A stretch of DNA of 64,000 nt, from contig NZ_CP108427.1 in NCBI RefSeq assembly GCF_035982055.1, positions 5,145,001 through 5,209,000 on the forward strand, written 5' to 3'. Below the pieces are notes generated by a model. That model ran no database searches and was not told the DNA's origin. It was given only the letters and a program-made list of their open reading frames with translations. How positions within the stretch are numbered: the first letter of the stretch is position 1; every line of letters starts with the position of its first letter. This DNA is from Streptomyces sp. NBC_01288 (lineage in GTDB: Bacteria > Actinomycetota > Actinomycetes > Streptomycetales > Streptomycetaceae). Position numbers and translations under genes: made by a program. This document shows, piece after piece, positions 42,481 to 51,016 of this stretch.

Positions 42481-43991
42481 GGGGTGCCCTCCCGCTTCTC
42501 GGTGGCGTACGCGTGGCGGTAGAGCGCCAGGGACGGCGCGTACCGTCCCGACGGATCACGCAGGTGCAGGTCGTCCAGGAGGTCGTAGGCCCAGCTGCGG
42601 CCGAGCCTGCGGCTCCATTCGAACGGACCCAGAGGGTAGTTGACACCCAGGCGCATCGCGGTGTCGATGTCCTCCTCGGTGGCGACGCCCTTGGCGACGG
42701 CGTCGTGCGCCAGGTCGACGATCCGGGCCACCGTGCGGGCGACGATCATCCCGGGGGCGTCCCCTACGACGCTGACATTCTTGCCGAGCGCCTGGAAGAG
42801 GCCGATCGCCTCGGAGAGGCTCCCCGACGCGGTGTCCTGGGAGGCGGACAGGGCGATACGGCCGGCCCTGCGGTAGTCGAGGGCGAGATCGAAGTAGACG
42901 ACGTCACGGAACTCCACGGAGGTCTGTCCGTCGGCGAGCGCCAGCTGCCCGCCGCCGGGGAGCACCATCCGGGTGCCGTGGTCCTCTTCCTCCTCGCGGA
43001 CGACGATGCCCGCCTCACGTATCAGCGCGACCAGCTCGGCCGCGGGGCCCAGGTCGCCTTCCACGACGACGTACGCGGGCGCCTGGGCCGGTTCCGCGGT
43101 GTGCGGCTCGGGCTGCTCGGCGTCGTCCCCGTGGTCGTACCAGCCCTGCCCGGTCTTGCGGCCGAGGCGGCCGGACTCGACCAGGCGCCGCTGGGCCAGC
43201 GAAGGCGTGAAGCGCACGTCCTGGAAGAAGGCCTGCCACACGGAGTGGGTGACGGACTCGTTGACGTCCTGCCCGATGAGGTCGGTCAGTTCGAAGGCGC
43301 CCATCTTGAAGCCGCCGGACTCGCGCAGGACGGCGTCGATGGTGGCCGGGTCGGCGGCCTGTGCCTCGTAAGCCGCGAAGGCCTCGGCGTAGAAGGGCCG
43401 GGCGATGCGGTTGACGATGAAGCCGGGGGTGTCGGCGCAGGCCACGGGTGTCTTGCCCCAGGCGCGGGACATCTCGTACGCGCGCGTGGCCGACGTGACG
43501 TCGGTGGCGAACCCGGAGACGACCTCGACGAGCGGCAGCAGCGGCGCCGGGTTGAAGAAGTGCAGGCCCACGAAGCGGCCGGGGTTGCGCAGGGCGGCGC
43601 CAATGGCGGTCACCGACAGGGACGAGGTGTTGGTGGCGAGCAGACAGTCCTCGCCGACGATGTCCTCCAGGTCGCGCATCAGCTGCTGCTTGACGTCCAG
43701 CCGCTCCAGGACGGCCTCGACGACCAGGGTGCAGTCCGCGAGGTCGGCCAAGGCCTCGGCGGGCAGCAGACGGGCACGGGCCGCGTCCCGGTCGGCGGCG
43801 GAGAGCCGGTCCTTCTCGACGAGCCGGTCGAGCCGGGCGCCGATCGCGTCGGTCGCCTCCCGGGCCCGCCCCGGTACGGCGTCGTACAGCCGTACGACGT
43901 GGCCCGCGGTCAGCGCGACCTGGGCGATGCCCTGGCCCATGGTGCCGGCGCCGACGACGGCCACGGGGCTGCTGAGGTCGAGTGCTGTCAT
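42477..43991 (-). CDS. Two-domain 3-hydroxyacyl-CoA dehydrogenase (PaaH-like)
   Basis: The 504-residue enzyme has an NAD-binding Rossmann domain (VAVVGAGTMGQGIAQVALTAGH; the catalytic His in FVGLHFFNPAPLLPLVEVV) and a first 3HCDH C-terminal domain (DTPGFIVNRIARPFYAEAF, GFKMGAFELTDLIGQDV). A second C-terminal copy near the end is RLGVNYPLGPFEWSRRLG. This layout is that of PaaH, which oxidises 3-hydroxyadipyl-CoA in phenylacetate degradation. The divergent paaN-like gene supports that role. The enzyme could also serve general beta-oxidation. Confidence 0.9.
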   Translation of the reverse strand: MTALDLSSPVAVVGAGTMGQGIAQVALTAGHVVRLYDAVPGRAREATDAIGARLDRLVEKDRLSAADRDAARARLLPAEALADLADCTLVVEAVLERLDVKQQLMRDLEDIVGEDCLLATNTSSLSVTAIGAALRNPGRFVGLHFFNPAPLLPLVEVVSGFATDVTSATRAYEMSRAWGKTPVACADTPGFIVNRIARPFYAEAFAAYEAQAADPATIDAVLRESGGFKMGAFELTDLIGQDVNESVTHSVWQAFFQDVRFTPSLAQRRLVESGRLGRKTGQGWYDHGDDAEQPEPHTAEPAQAPAYVVVEGDLGPAAELVALIREAGIVVREEEEDHGTRMVLPGGGQLALADGQTSVEFRDVVYFDLALDYRRAGRIALSASQDTASGSLSEAIGLFQALGKNVSVVGDAPGMIVARTVARIVDLAHDAVAKGVATEEDIDTAMRLGVNYPLGPFEWSRRLGRSWAYDLLDDLHLRDPSGRYAPSLALYRHAYATEKREGTP

Positions 43992-44047
43992 GTGCGCGAT
44001 CCTCCCGCACGGGGTTTTCCACAGATGCGGCGGACCCCCTTGTCCCG

Positions 44048-44061
44048 ACCGATCGTTCGGT
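44048..44061. promoter_or_regulatory. TetR-type operator candidate between hydroxyacyl-CoA dehydrogenase and paaN
   Basis: ACCGATCGTTCGGT lies in the 172-bp divergent gap. It is the exact reverse complement of the site at 49319-49332. Confidence 0.6.
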
Positions 44062-44163
44062 TACTCTAACTCTGACCGCCTGTTTCCGCCCCTGATCCTT
44101 TCCCTGTTCCCGCCCAGGTCATGAGCTCGCAGACGAGTTCTTGAAACGAGGAGTTGGTCCCGC

Positions 44164-45855
44164 ATGGCCGCCGAACCGACCGCGCACGAGCTGATCGCCC
44201 GGCACCGGCCGACACTCGACCAGGCGCTCGAAGCGATCCGCACGCGCGCGTACTGGTCCCCCCACCCCGAACACCCCAAGGCCTACGGCGAGCACGGCAG
44301 CCTGGACGCGGCGGCGGGCAAGGCCGCCTTCGACGCCCTCCTGGGCACCCGCCTCGACCTCGGCCAGCCCGGCACGGACGACTGGGTGGGCGGCGAAGTG
44401 TCGCCGTACGGGATCGAGTTGGGCGTGACGTACCCGCACGCGGACCTCGACGTCCTGCTGCCGGCCATGCGCGCCGGGCAGCGGGCCTGGCGGGACGCGG
44501 GCGCGGAGACGCGTGCCGTGGTCTCCATCGAGATCCTCAAGCGGATCAGCGACCGGACGCACGAGTTCGCGCACGCGGTCATGCACACCAGCGGCCAGGC
44601 CTTCATGATGGCGTTCCAGGCGGGCGGCCCGCACGCCCAGGACCGCGGCCTGGAGGCGGTGGCGTACGCGTACGCGGAGCAGGTCCGCACCCCCGCCGTC
44701 GCGGAGTGGACCAAGCCGCAGGGCAAGCGCGATCCCCTGGTGATGAACAAGGAGTTCACGCCGGTGCCGCGCGGGACCGCCCTGGTCATCGGCTGCAACA
44801 CCTTCCCGACGTGGAACGGCTATCCGGGCCTGTTCGCCTCCCTCGCCACCGGCAACGCGGTCCTGGTGAAGCCCCACCCGCGCGCGGTGCTGCCGCTCGC
44901 GCTGACGGTGCGGATCGCGCGCGAGGTGCTCACCGAGGCGGGCTTCGACCCGAACCTGGTGGCGCTGGCCGCCGAGCGTCCCGGCGAGGGCATCGCCAAG
45001 ACGCTCGCCACCCGCCCCGAGATCCGGATCATCGACTACACGGGGTCGACGGGCTTCGGCGACTGGCTGGAGGCCAACGCCCGCCAGGCGCAGGTCTACA
45101 CGGAGAAGGCCGGCGTCAACACGGTCGTCGTGGAGTCGACCGACGACTACAAGGGGATGCTGTCCAACCTGGCGTTCTCGCTGTCGCTGTACAGCGGCCA
45201 GATGTGCACGACCCCGCAGAACCTGCTGATCCCCCGGGACGGCATCAACACCGACCAGGGCCCCAAGTCCTACGACGAGGTCGTCGCCGACCTCGCGCGG
45301 TCCGTGGACGGTCTCCTCGGCGACGACGCCCGCGCGAACGGTCTGCTGGGCGCGCTCGTCAACCCGGACGTGAAGGCCCGCCTGGAGGCTGCCGCCGGGC
45401 TGGGTGAAGTCGCCCTCGCCTCACGGGAGATCGCCAACCCGGAGTTCCCGGGCGCGGTCGTCCGCACGCCGGTGATCGTGAAGCTGGACGGGGCGAAGCC
45501 GGATGACGAGGCCGCGTACATGAGTGAGTGCTTCGGGCCCGTTTCCTTCGCCGTCGCGGTCGATTCGGCCTCCGACGCGGTGGAGTTGCTGCGGCGGACG
45601 GTGCGGGAGAAGGGGGCGATGACTGTCGGGGCGTACACGACTGACGCCGGGGTTGAGGCTGCGGTTGAGGAGGTCTGCCTGGAGGAGGCCGCCCAGTTGT
45701 CGCTGAACCTCACCGGTGGGGTGTTCGTCAATCAGACGGCCGCGTTCTCCGACTTCCACGGGTCGGGTGGTAACCCGGCTGCCAATGCGGCGCTGTGTGA
45801 TGGGGCGTTTGTCGCGAACCGGTTCCGGGTTGTCGAGGTTCGTCGGGACGCCTAG
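44164..45855 (+). CDS. paaN: PaaN-type phenylacetate degradation aldehyde dehydrogenase
   Basis: The 563-residue protein starts at ATG 44164. The aldehyde dehydrogenase core is recognisable: NTFPTWNGYPGLFASLATGN, VLVKPHPRAVLPLALTVR, the NAD-binding DYTGSTGFGDWLEANA, the catalytic Cys in SLYSGQMCTTPQNLLIP, and ECFGPVSFAVAV. The N-terminal 130 residues (RPTLDQALEAIRTRAYWSP) are specific to the PaaN group. It is expected to oxidise the semialdehyde formed after ring opening. No other ring-oxidation genes (paaABCDE) are in the window. Confidence 0.93.
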   Translation: MAAEPTAHELIARHRPTLDQALEAIRTRAYWSPHPEHPKAYGEHGSLDAAAGKAAFDALLGTRLDLGQPGTDDWVGGEVSPYGIELGVTYPHADLDVLLPAMRAGQRAWRDAGAETRAVVSIEILKRISDRTHEFAHAVMHTSGQAFMMAFQAGGPHAQDRGLEAVAYAYAEQVRTPAVAEWTKPQGKRDPLVMNKEFTPVPRGTALVIGCNTFPTWNGYPGLFASLATGNAVLVKPHPRAVLPLALTVRIAREVLTEAGFDPNLVALAAERPGEGIAKTLATRPEIRIIDYTGSTGFGDWLEANARQAQVYTEKAGVNTVVVESTDDYKGMLSNLAFSLSLYSGQMCTTPQNLLIPRDGINTDQGPKSYDEVVADLARSVDGLLGDDARANGLLGALVNPDVKARLEAAAGLGEVALASREIANPEFPGAVVRTPVIVKLDGAKPDDEAAYMSECFGPVSFAVAVDSASDAVELLRRTVREKGAMTVGAYTTDAGVEAAVEEVCLEEAAQLSLNLTGGVFVNQTAAFSDFHGSGGNPAANAALCDGAFVANRFRVVEVRRDA

Positions 45856-45918
45856 GAGCTCGGGGGGTGCGGGTGCTGTGCGGCTGACGGTTCGTTGTGG
45901 CTTGTCGCGCCGTTCCCC

Positions 45919-45936
45919 GCGCCCCTAAAGGGGCGC
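45919..45936. terminator. Terminator palindrome between paaN and the RNA methyltransferase gene
   Basis: GCGCCCC-TAAA-GGGGCGC is a perfect hairpin. With the preceding GTCGCGCCGTTCCCC it matches a repeat common between genes in Streptomyces. It overlaps the last codons of the convergent RNA methyltransferase gene. Confidence 0.85.
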
Positions 45937-46677
45937 TGCAGTGGACGTGCTCCAGTGGTACAAGGTCATCGCCACGCTCGTCGCCAGGTTGTAGCTGGAG
46001 ACCTGGGGGCGCATCGGGAGGGACACCAAGTGGTCGGTGCGGGCGCGTAGTTCGGCCGACAGGCCGCTGCGCTCCGAGCCGAAGGCCAGGACGGCGTCGT
46101 CCGGGAGCTTGAGGCCCCGGATGTCGTCGCCCTCCGGGTCGAGGGCGAACACCGGGCCGGGAGGCAGTTCTGCCACGGTCAGCCGCTCCACGGCGGTCGC
46201 GTAGTGCAGGCCCGCCCCGGCGCGTACGACCGACGGATGCCAGGGGTCGAGCGTTCCGGTGGTGACCACCCCGGTCACCCCGAAACCGGCGGCGAGGCGG
46301 ATCACGGCCCCGGCGTTGCCCAGGTTGCGCGGGTTGTCGAGGACGACGACGGGCGCGGTGCGGGGCGTGTGCGCGAGCTGCCGGAGGTTGGCCTCGCGCG
46401 CGGGGCGTACGGCCAGGGCGGCCACGGCCGTGGGATGCGGGCGCGGCACGAACGACCGGTACGTGTCCTCCGGGACCTCCGTCAGCAGGGCGTCCAGGGT
46501 GTCCCGTACGTCGGGGGCCAGTTCGTCGGCGAGGGCGAGGGCCGCCCGCCGGTCCGTGGTGACCGCCATGGGGACCTCGGCCCCGAAGCGCAGCGCGTGC
46601 TTGAGGGCGTGGAAGCCGTCGAGCAGCACGGAGGTCTCGGCCAGCCGGTGCCAGGCGGCTGCGACGGGGGCGGTCAT
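45925..46677 (-). CDS. TrmH/SpoU-family (SPOUT) RNA 2'-O-methyltransferase
   Basis: The 250-residue protein has the SPOUT motifs: motif 1 VVLDNPRNLGNAGAVIRLAAGFG (Asn-x-Gly-Asn), motif 2 AVLAFGSERSGLSAELR and motif 3 SLPMRPQVSSYNLATSVAM, which form the knotted SAM site. It probably methylates rRNA or tRNA ribose. The specific nucleotide cannot be inferred. The start MTAPVAAAWHRLAETSVLLDG is the only Met near the domain. Confidence 0.92.
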   Translation of the reverse strand: MTAPVAAAWHRLAETSVLLDGFHALKHALRFGAEVPMAVTTDRRAALALADELAPDVRDTLDALLTEVPEDTYRSFVPRPHPTAVAALAVRPAREANLRQLAHTPRTAPVVVLDNPRNLGNAGAVIRLAAGFGVTGVVTTGTLDPWHPSVVRAGAGLHYATAVERLTVAELPPGPVFALDPEGDDIRGLKLPDDAVLAFGSERSGLSAELRARTDHLVSLPMRPQVSSYNLATSVAMTLYHWSTSTAAPL

Positions 46678-46716
46678 GGGGTGCAGCCTACGTGGGTGCG
46701 GCGCGGCCTTCTGGCC

Positions 46717-48126
46717 CTACGTGGGCGTGCTCGGGGTCGTCCGGGGCGCGGGGCTCTCCTGGGCGCCGGGGTCCTCAAGGGCTGCGGCCGACTCCTCGGG
46801 GCGCCGACGCGGCGGCGTGGAGGCGCCTTCGTGGCCGCCTTCGGGACGCGTCGAGGAACCGGACGCGGAGGCCACCGTAGAACCGCCGTCGGCGAGCGGA
46901 GCGGGGTCCGTCCCGGAGCGCGACGGCATGGGACCGCCGGCCGGTACCGGGGCGGCGGCGCCCCCTTCGGGGAGCAGCACTGGGCCGCGTGCGGAAAACA
47001 ACCGTCCACGCGCGCGTGCCGCCCAGCCGCCGAGCCTCCTCAGGAACGACGTCGGCAGGAAGACCGCGTCCGTCGCGATCATCGCCAGGGAGAAGAACGG
47101 CAGGCCCAGGAGCACGGCGATCGCGGCGTGCTCGGCCATCATCAGGGCCAGCAGGACGTTCTTGACGCGTCGGTTGAAGAGGGTGAACGGGAAAGCGACC
47201 TGGACGATCACGGTCCCGTAGGTCACAAGCATGACCATCGTGCCGTTGCCGGCCAGGAGGTCGGCGAGGGCGGGCCAGGGGGAGAAGTAGTCGAGGTGGA
47301 GCGGGTAGTAGACGGCGGTGCCGTCCTGCCAGCGGGAACCCTGGATCTTGTACCAGCCGGCCGTCGCGTAGATCAGACAGGCCTCGCTCGCGATCACGAA
47401 CAGCGCGCCGTTGTGGATCACGTTCGCGACGATGTCGAGCAGCACCCGGGGCTCGTACGACTTCGCGTACCACCCGATGACCCACCACAGGGCCTGCGCC
47501 AGCCAGACGCCCCACAGGAGCGCGGGCACGAACCAGTCGCTGTCGAACCGGCCCCCCGCGGTCACCGCGACGAGCACCGCGCCGAGGACGACCCACAGGA
47601 CGGGCCCGACCCGGTCGGGAATCCACTCCCCACGCGCGCGTGCCTCCCGCGTGCGCGCGGCCCGGCGCGCGTCCAGGGACCAGACCTGGCCGCAGCGGGT
47701 GAACACCAGGTAGAGGGACATCAGGTGCAGGACGTTGTCGCCGCCGTCGCCCATGAAGACGCTGCGGTTCTGGAGGGAGAGCACGCCGACCATGAAGAGC
47801 ACGGACATCGTGCGGGTGCGCCAGCCCAGCAGCAGCAGGACGCTCGCCAGCACGGCCAGCGCGTACACCGCCTCGAACCAGAACTGCCCGTCCCACCACA
47901 TCAGGGCGGTGAACGCGCCGTTGTCCGCGATCAGTTGGCGGGCGAGGTCCCAGCTCCACGGTCCGTCGGGGCCGTAGAGCTCCTGGCGGTGGGGCAGTTC
48001 GCGGAGCAGGAACAGCAGCCAGGTGCCGGCGAAGCCGATGCGGATCACGGCGCTCTGGTACGGGCCGAGGGCCGACTCGGTGACGCGGGCGATGCCTCGG
48101 GACACCGACAGGGCGAAACCGTTCAC
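46717..48126 (-). CDS. HTTM-domain membrane protein
   Basis: GTG 48126 (VNGFALSVSRGIARVTES) overlaps the DUF5819 stop as GTGA and gives 469 residues. About eight membrane helices in the first 370 residues match the HTTM (vitamin-K carboxylase-like) domain: YQSAVIRIGFAGTWLLFLLREL, FEAVYALAVLASVLLLLGWRTR, AWGYKIQ-type AGWYKIQGSRWQ, and NVLLALMMAEHAAIAVLLGLPFF. The C-terminal 110 residues are Ser/Pro/Gly-rich. The family role is not established. Pairing with DUF5819 is typical of actinobacteria. Confidence 0.88.
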   Translation of the reverse strand: MNGFALSVSRGIARVTESALGPYQSAVIRIGFAGTWLLFLLRELPHRQELYGPDGPWSWDLARQLIADNGAFTALMWWDGQFWFEAVYALAVLASVLLLLGWRTRTMSVLFMVGVLSLQNRSVFMGDGGDNVLHLMSLYLVFTRCGQVWSLDARRAARTREARARGEWIPDRVGPVLWVVLGAVLVAVTAGGRFDSDWFVPALLWGVWLAQALWWVIGWYAKSYEPRVLLDIVANVIHNGALFVIASEACLIYATAGWYKIQGSRWQDGTAVYYPLHLDYFSPWPALADLLAGNGTMVMLVTYGTVIVQVAFPFTLFNRRVKNVLLALMMAEHAAIAVLLGLPFFSLAMIATDAVFLPTSFLRRLGGWAARARGRLFSARGPVLLPEGGAAAPVPAGGPMPSRSGTDPAPLADGGSTVASASGSSTRPEGGHEGASTPPRRRPEESAAALEDPGAQESPAPRTTPSTPT

Positions 48127-49073
48127 CGGACGCCTCCCGCGGCCTCGTCCGCCGGAACCGCCCACCAGGGCAGCAGGCGGTACTGGGGGGTGGTCGACAC
48201 CTGCTCGTCACTCCACTCGGGCGGGGGCACGTTGGTGGTGCGGGAGCGGACCTGGACGCGCTGGACGGCGCCGCCCTTTCCGGCCGCGTCGTCCCGGTCC
48301 AGGCGCAGCACGACGATGCGCCGCAGATACGTCTCCGCGAGCGTGCCGCGCAGGCCGATCGGGCGGTTGGAGTTGTCGTGCGTGGCGGTGAGGAAGTCCC
48401 AGGCCCGGCGCAGTTCGTTCTGCTCGGTGTGGCTCGGCAGCAGATTGCCGTCGATGGCCGCGCCGTCCTCGGCGGACAGGTCGTACCAGCCGGTCGTACG
48501 GGTCGTGCCGTCCGCGGTACGGACGTCGGCGCGCACCTGGACCTCGATGTTCTGCTGCAACGGGTTCGGCGCGAAGAGCTTCCAGTTCTGCTCGAACTCC
48601 GGGTAGATCCACTCGTCGATCGCCTTGCCGTGCTGCTTCGTCACCGTGTTCGACGGCGCGACGTGCAGGAACACCATCCCGAGATGGACGAGCGCGGCCA
48701 CCGCGACGACCGCGACCGCGAGCGCGGCACCGACCTGATAGCGCAGGGACAGCGCGGCGACGCCGATACGGGCATCTGGGTACGCGGGGACGGCGGTGGG
48801 CGCGTCCGCTGGGTCGTACGACGGCTGCGGCTGTGGCTGTGGCTCGGGTGGCGGCGGAGGCGGGTGAGGGGGCTGCTGGGCGGGCACGTGCGGCCACCCG
48901 GAGGCGGCGGTCGGGTGCGGGTCCTCCGGGGCGGCGGGCGGGTGCGGCCCGCCGGAGGGGGCGGGCGGGCGTGGCCCCTCGGAGGGGGCGGGCGTCCGCT
49001 CGCCGTCCTCGGAGGAGGCAGGCGTGCGCTCGCCGTCCTCGGGGGCGTTCGAGCCTCCGTCGTTCGCGTCCAT
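48123..49073 (-). CDS. DUF5819 family membrane-anchored protein
   Basis: ATG 49073 gives 316 residues; an upstream ATG 49118 is less likely. The first 120 residues are Pro/Glu/Ser-rich with a degenerate repeat (DGERTPASSE, DGERTPAPSE). A membrane helix (VGAALAVAVVAVAALVHLGMVFLHV) follows. The outer domain has the DUF5819 pattern SNTVTKQHGKAIDEWIYPEFEQ, NWKLFAPNPLQQNIEVQVRA. WKLFAPNP is the family signature. It is translationally coupled to the HTTM gene. Confidence 0.87.
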   Translation of the reverse strand: MDANDGGSNAPEDGERTPASSEDGERTPAPSEGPRPPAPSGGPHPPAAPEDPHPTAASGWPHVPAQQPPHPPPPPPEPQPQPQPSYDPADAPTAVPAYPDARIGVAALSLRYQVGAALAVAVVAVAALVHLGMVFLHVAPSNTVTKQHGKAIDEWIYPEFEQNWKLFAPNPLQQNIEVQVRADVRTADGTTRTTGWYDLSAEDGAAIDGNLLPSHTEQNELRRAWDFLTATHDNSNRPIGLRGTLAETYLRRIVVLRLDRDDAAGKGGAVQRVQVRSRTTNVPPPEWSDEQVSTTPQYRLLPWWAVPADEAAGGVR

Positions 49074-49240
49074 TCCGCCCCGTTTCCGAGTCCCGTCCGT
49101 CCATCGGCCACCGTCCACCGCGCCTGCCCGACCGGTCGCGGGCCGGGCGGCGCTCCACGCCTACCACTCCCCGGCGCCGCACGGAACGGTACTCAGGGGC
49201 ACGCCCCGGGCACAGTCCCCTACCTCACCGGCCGCACAGG

Positions 49241-49273
49241 TTGTCCACAGCGGCTGCCCGCAGGTTATCCACA
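49241..49273 (+). other. Pair of DnaA-box-like sequences
   Basis: TTGTCCACA and TTATCCACA sit in two direct copies of AGGTTRTCCACAGC with a 24-bp period. Both are near-perfect DnaA boxes; other readings, such as an activator site, are possible. Confidence 0.45.
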
Positions 49274-49318
49274 GCCGTTGACACCTCACCTCGTCGGATC
49301 CCACCATTGAATCCCCGA

Positions 49319-49332
49319 ACCGAACGATCGGT
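49319..49332. promoter_or_regulatory. TetR-type operator candidate upstream of the acyl-CoA dehydrogenase
   Basis: ACCGAACGATCGGT is the exact reverse complement of the site in the paaN divergent promoter. Confidence 0.55.
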
Positions 49333-49414
49333 CGTCCGCCGACCCCACGGCCGGACACCGAACGACCCCTCGACCGCTACCGCACACCCCGGAGGTGCGC
49401 CCGTTCCCTTCTCC

Positions 49415-49428
49415 TAGAACCTGTTCTA
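49415..49428. promoter_or_regulatory. KstR-type operator upstream of the acyl-CoA dehydrogenase
   Basis: TAGAACCTGTTCTA fits the KstR consensus TNNAACNNGTTNNA at every defined base. It lies 73 bp before the GTG start at 49501. Confidence 0.6.
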
Positions 49429-49500
49429 TCTTGACGCTCCGTCAGATCTGGTCGCACGCCCGGCTGTTGGCCGGTGTGCGCGTGCGGGAGGGCAGGGACC

Positions 49501-50634
49501 GTGGACTTCACCTTCAGCGAGGAGCAGCAGGCGGCGACCGAGGCGGCAGCGGGGGTGTTCGCCGATGTCGCGCCGGACGGCGTGCCCAGTCCGGCCGACA
49601 CCACGGGCGCCGTGGCCGACGACTTCGACCGCGCGCTGTGGGCCAGGCTCGCCGAGGCGGACCTGCTGAGCCTGCTGCTCGACGAGGCGTACGGCGGCGC
49701 GGGGCTGGACGCGATCGCCCTGTGCCTGGTGCTCCGGGAGTCGGCGAAGGTGCTGGCCAGGGTGCCGCTCCTGGAGAGCAGCGCGGCCGCGGCGACCGTA
49801 CAGGCCTACGGCGGCGAGGAGTTGAGGTCCGCCCTGCTCACCCGGGCCGGCCGCGGCGACCTCGTGCTGACCGTCGCCGCGCACGGCCGCACCGGCCACG
49901 ACCCGGCCGAACTCGCCGTGACGGCACGGCGGGACGGTGACCGGTGGGTGCTGGACGGGGTACAGACCGCGGTGCCGTGGGCGCACAACGCGGACCTGGT
50001 CGTCGTACCGGCGCACACGGACGCCGGCCGGACCGTCCTCGCGCTGGTCGCCCCGGACCGCGAAGGGATCGTGCTCGCCGAGCAGATCTCCACCGCGGGC
50101 GAGCGGCTCGCCGAACTGCGCCTGGATTCCGTGCCGATCGCGCGGGTCGACGTCATCGACGCCGACGGCGCCTGGGAGTGGCTGCGGGACCTGCTGACCG
50201 CCGGCACCTGCGCGCTGGCCCTCGGCCTCGGCACCGCCGTGCTGCGTATGACCAGCGAATACACAGGCAAGCGCGAGCAGTTCGGGTTCCCCGTCGCGAC
50301 CTTCCAGGCCGTCGCCGTGCAGGCCGCCGACCGCTACATCGACCTGCGCGCGATGGAGGCCACCCTGTGGCAGGCCGCGTGGCGGATCTCCTCGGGGGCA
50401 TCGGGCACGCTGCCCGCCGCCGCGGACCTGGCCGTGGCCAAGATCTGGGCGGCGGAAGGGGTACGACGGGTCGTGCAGACCGCGCAGCATCTGCACGGAG
50501 GGTTCGGCGCCGACACCGAATATCCCCTGCACCGCTACCACGCCTGGGCCAAGCACCTGGAGCTGTCGCTCGGCCCGGCGTCGGCGCACGAGGAGGCGTT
50601 GGGGGATCTGCTGGCGGCCCATCCGCTGGGCTGA
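49501..50634 (+). CDS. Acyl-CoA dehydrogenase family protein
   Basis: GTG 49501 (VDFTFSEEQQAATEAAAG) gives 377 residues with all three regions of the fold: an N-terminal helical domain (DLLSLLLDEAYGGAGLDAIA), a middle beta domain and a C-terminal helical domain (YTGKREQFGFPVATFQAVAVQ; QTAQHLHGGFGADTEYPLHRY). The FAD-binding Arg and the QxLHGGxG motif are present; the catalytic base is not obvious. The sequence resembles FadE-type subunits that pair as heteromers in steroid side-chain degradation. The KstR-type operator agrees with that. No partner fadE gene is adjacent. Confidence 0.9.
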   Translation: MDFTFSEEQQAATEAAAGVFADVAPDGVPSPADTTGAVADDFDRALWARLAEADLLSLLLDEAYGGAGLDAIALCLVLRESAKVLARVPLLESSAAAATVQAYGGEELRSALLTRAGRGDLVLTVAAHGRTGHDPAELAVTARRDGDRWVLDGVQTAVPWAHNADLVVVPAHTDAGRTVLALVAPDREGIVLAEQISTAGERLAELRLDSVPIARVDVIDADGAWEWLRDLLTAGTCALALGLGTAVLRMTSEYTGKREQFGFPVATFQAVAVQAADRYIDLRAMEATLWQAAWRISSGASGTLPAAADLAVAKIWAAEGVRRVVQTAQHLHGGFGADTEYPLHRYHAWAKHLELSLGPASAHEEALGDLLAAHPLG

Positions 50635-50668
50635 ACCCCGCCCGCGCCGAACGCAGTTGGAGCTACAG

Positions 50669-51016
50669 CTACAGCACGAAGCCCGGTTGGCCCTCGTCCG
50701 TGACGACGGGCCGGCCCGCGGCGGCCCACACCTGCATGCCGCCGTCGACGTTCACGGCGTCGATGCCCTGCTGGGCCAGGTACATCGTGACCTGGGCCGA
50801 ACGCCCGCCGGAGCGGCAGATCACATGGACCCTGCCGTCCTGCGGCGCCGCCTCGGTCAACTCGCCGTAGCGGGCCACGAATTCACTGATGGGGATGTGC
50901 AGCGCCCCCGTGGCGTGACCCGCCTGCCACTCGTCGTCCTCGCGGACGTCCAGCAGGAAGTCGCCGTCCTTGAGGTCGCCGACCTCGACCGTGGGCACAC
51001 CAGTTCCGAAACTCAT
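50669..51016 (-). CDS. Rhodanese-like sulfurtransferase
   Basis: The 115-residue single rhodanese domain has LLDVREDDEWQAGHATGALHIP and the active-site loop VHVICRSGGRSAQ with the catalytic Cys. It ends in the common tail GMQVWAAAGRPVV. It moves sulfane sulfur to cyanide or protein thiols. Its ATG overlaps the stop of the J-domain gene (ATGA). Confidence 0.93.
   Translation of the reverse strand: MSFGTGVPTVEVGDLKDGDFLLDVREDDEWQAGHATGALHIPISEFVARYGELTEAAPQDGRVHVICRSGGRSAQVTMYLAQQGIDAVNVDGGMQVWAAAGRPVVTDEGQPGFVL

Larger units (their letters stand above)
49074..49500. promoter_or_regulatory. Regulatory-site-rich gap upstream of the acyl-CoA dehydrogenase
   Basis: No gene is seen in these 427 bp. 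In order the gap holds two DnaA-box-like sequences 24 bp apart (49241-49249 TTGTCCACA; 49265-49273 TTATCCACA), a TetR-type palindrome (49319-49332) and a KstR-type palindrome (49415-49428). Confidence 0.6.

Noticed and set aside
46204..48606. 800-codon plus-strand frame opposite the RNA methyltransferase and HTTM genes
   Set aside because: GC-bias shadow spanning three real genes, with low-complexity composition and no domain.
49241..49273. Replication origin
   Set aside because: Only two DnaA-like boxes, no AT-rich unwinding element, no dnaA or dnaN nearby.
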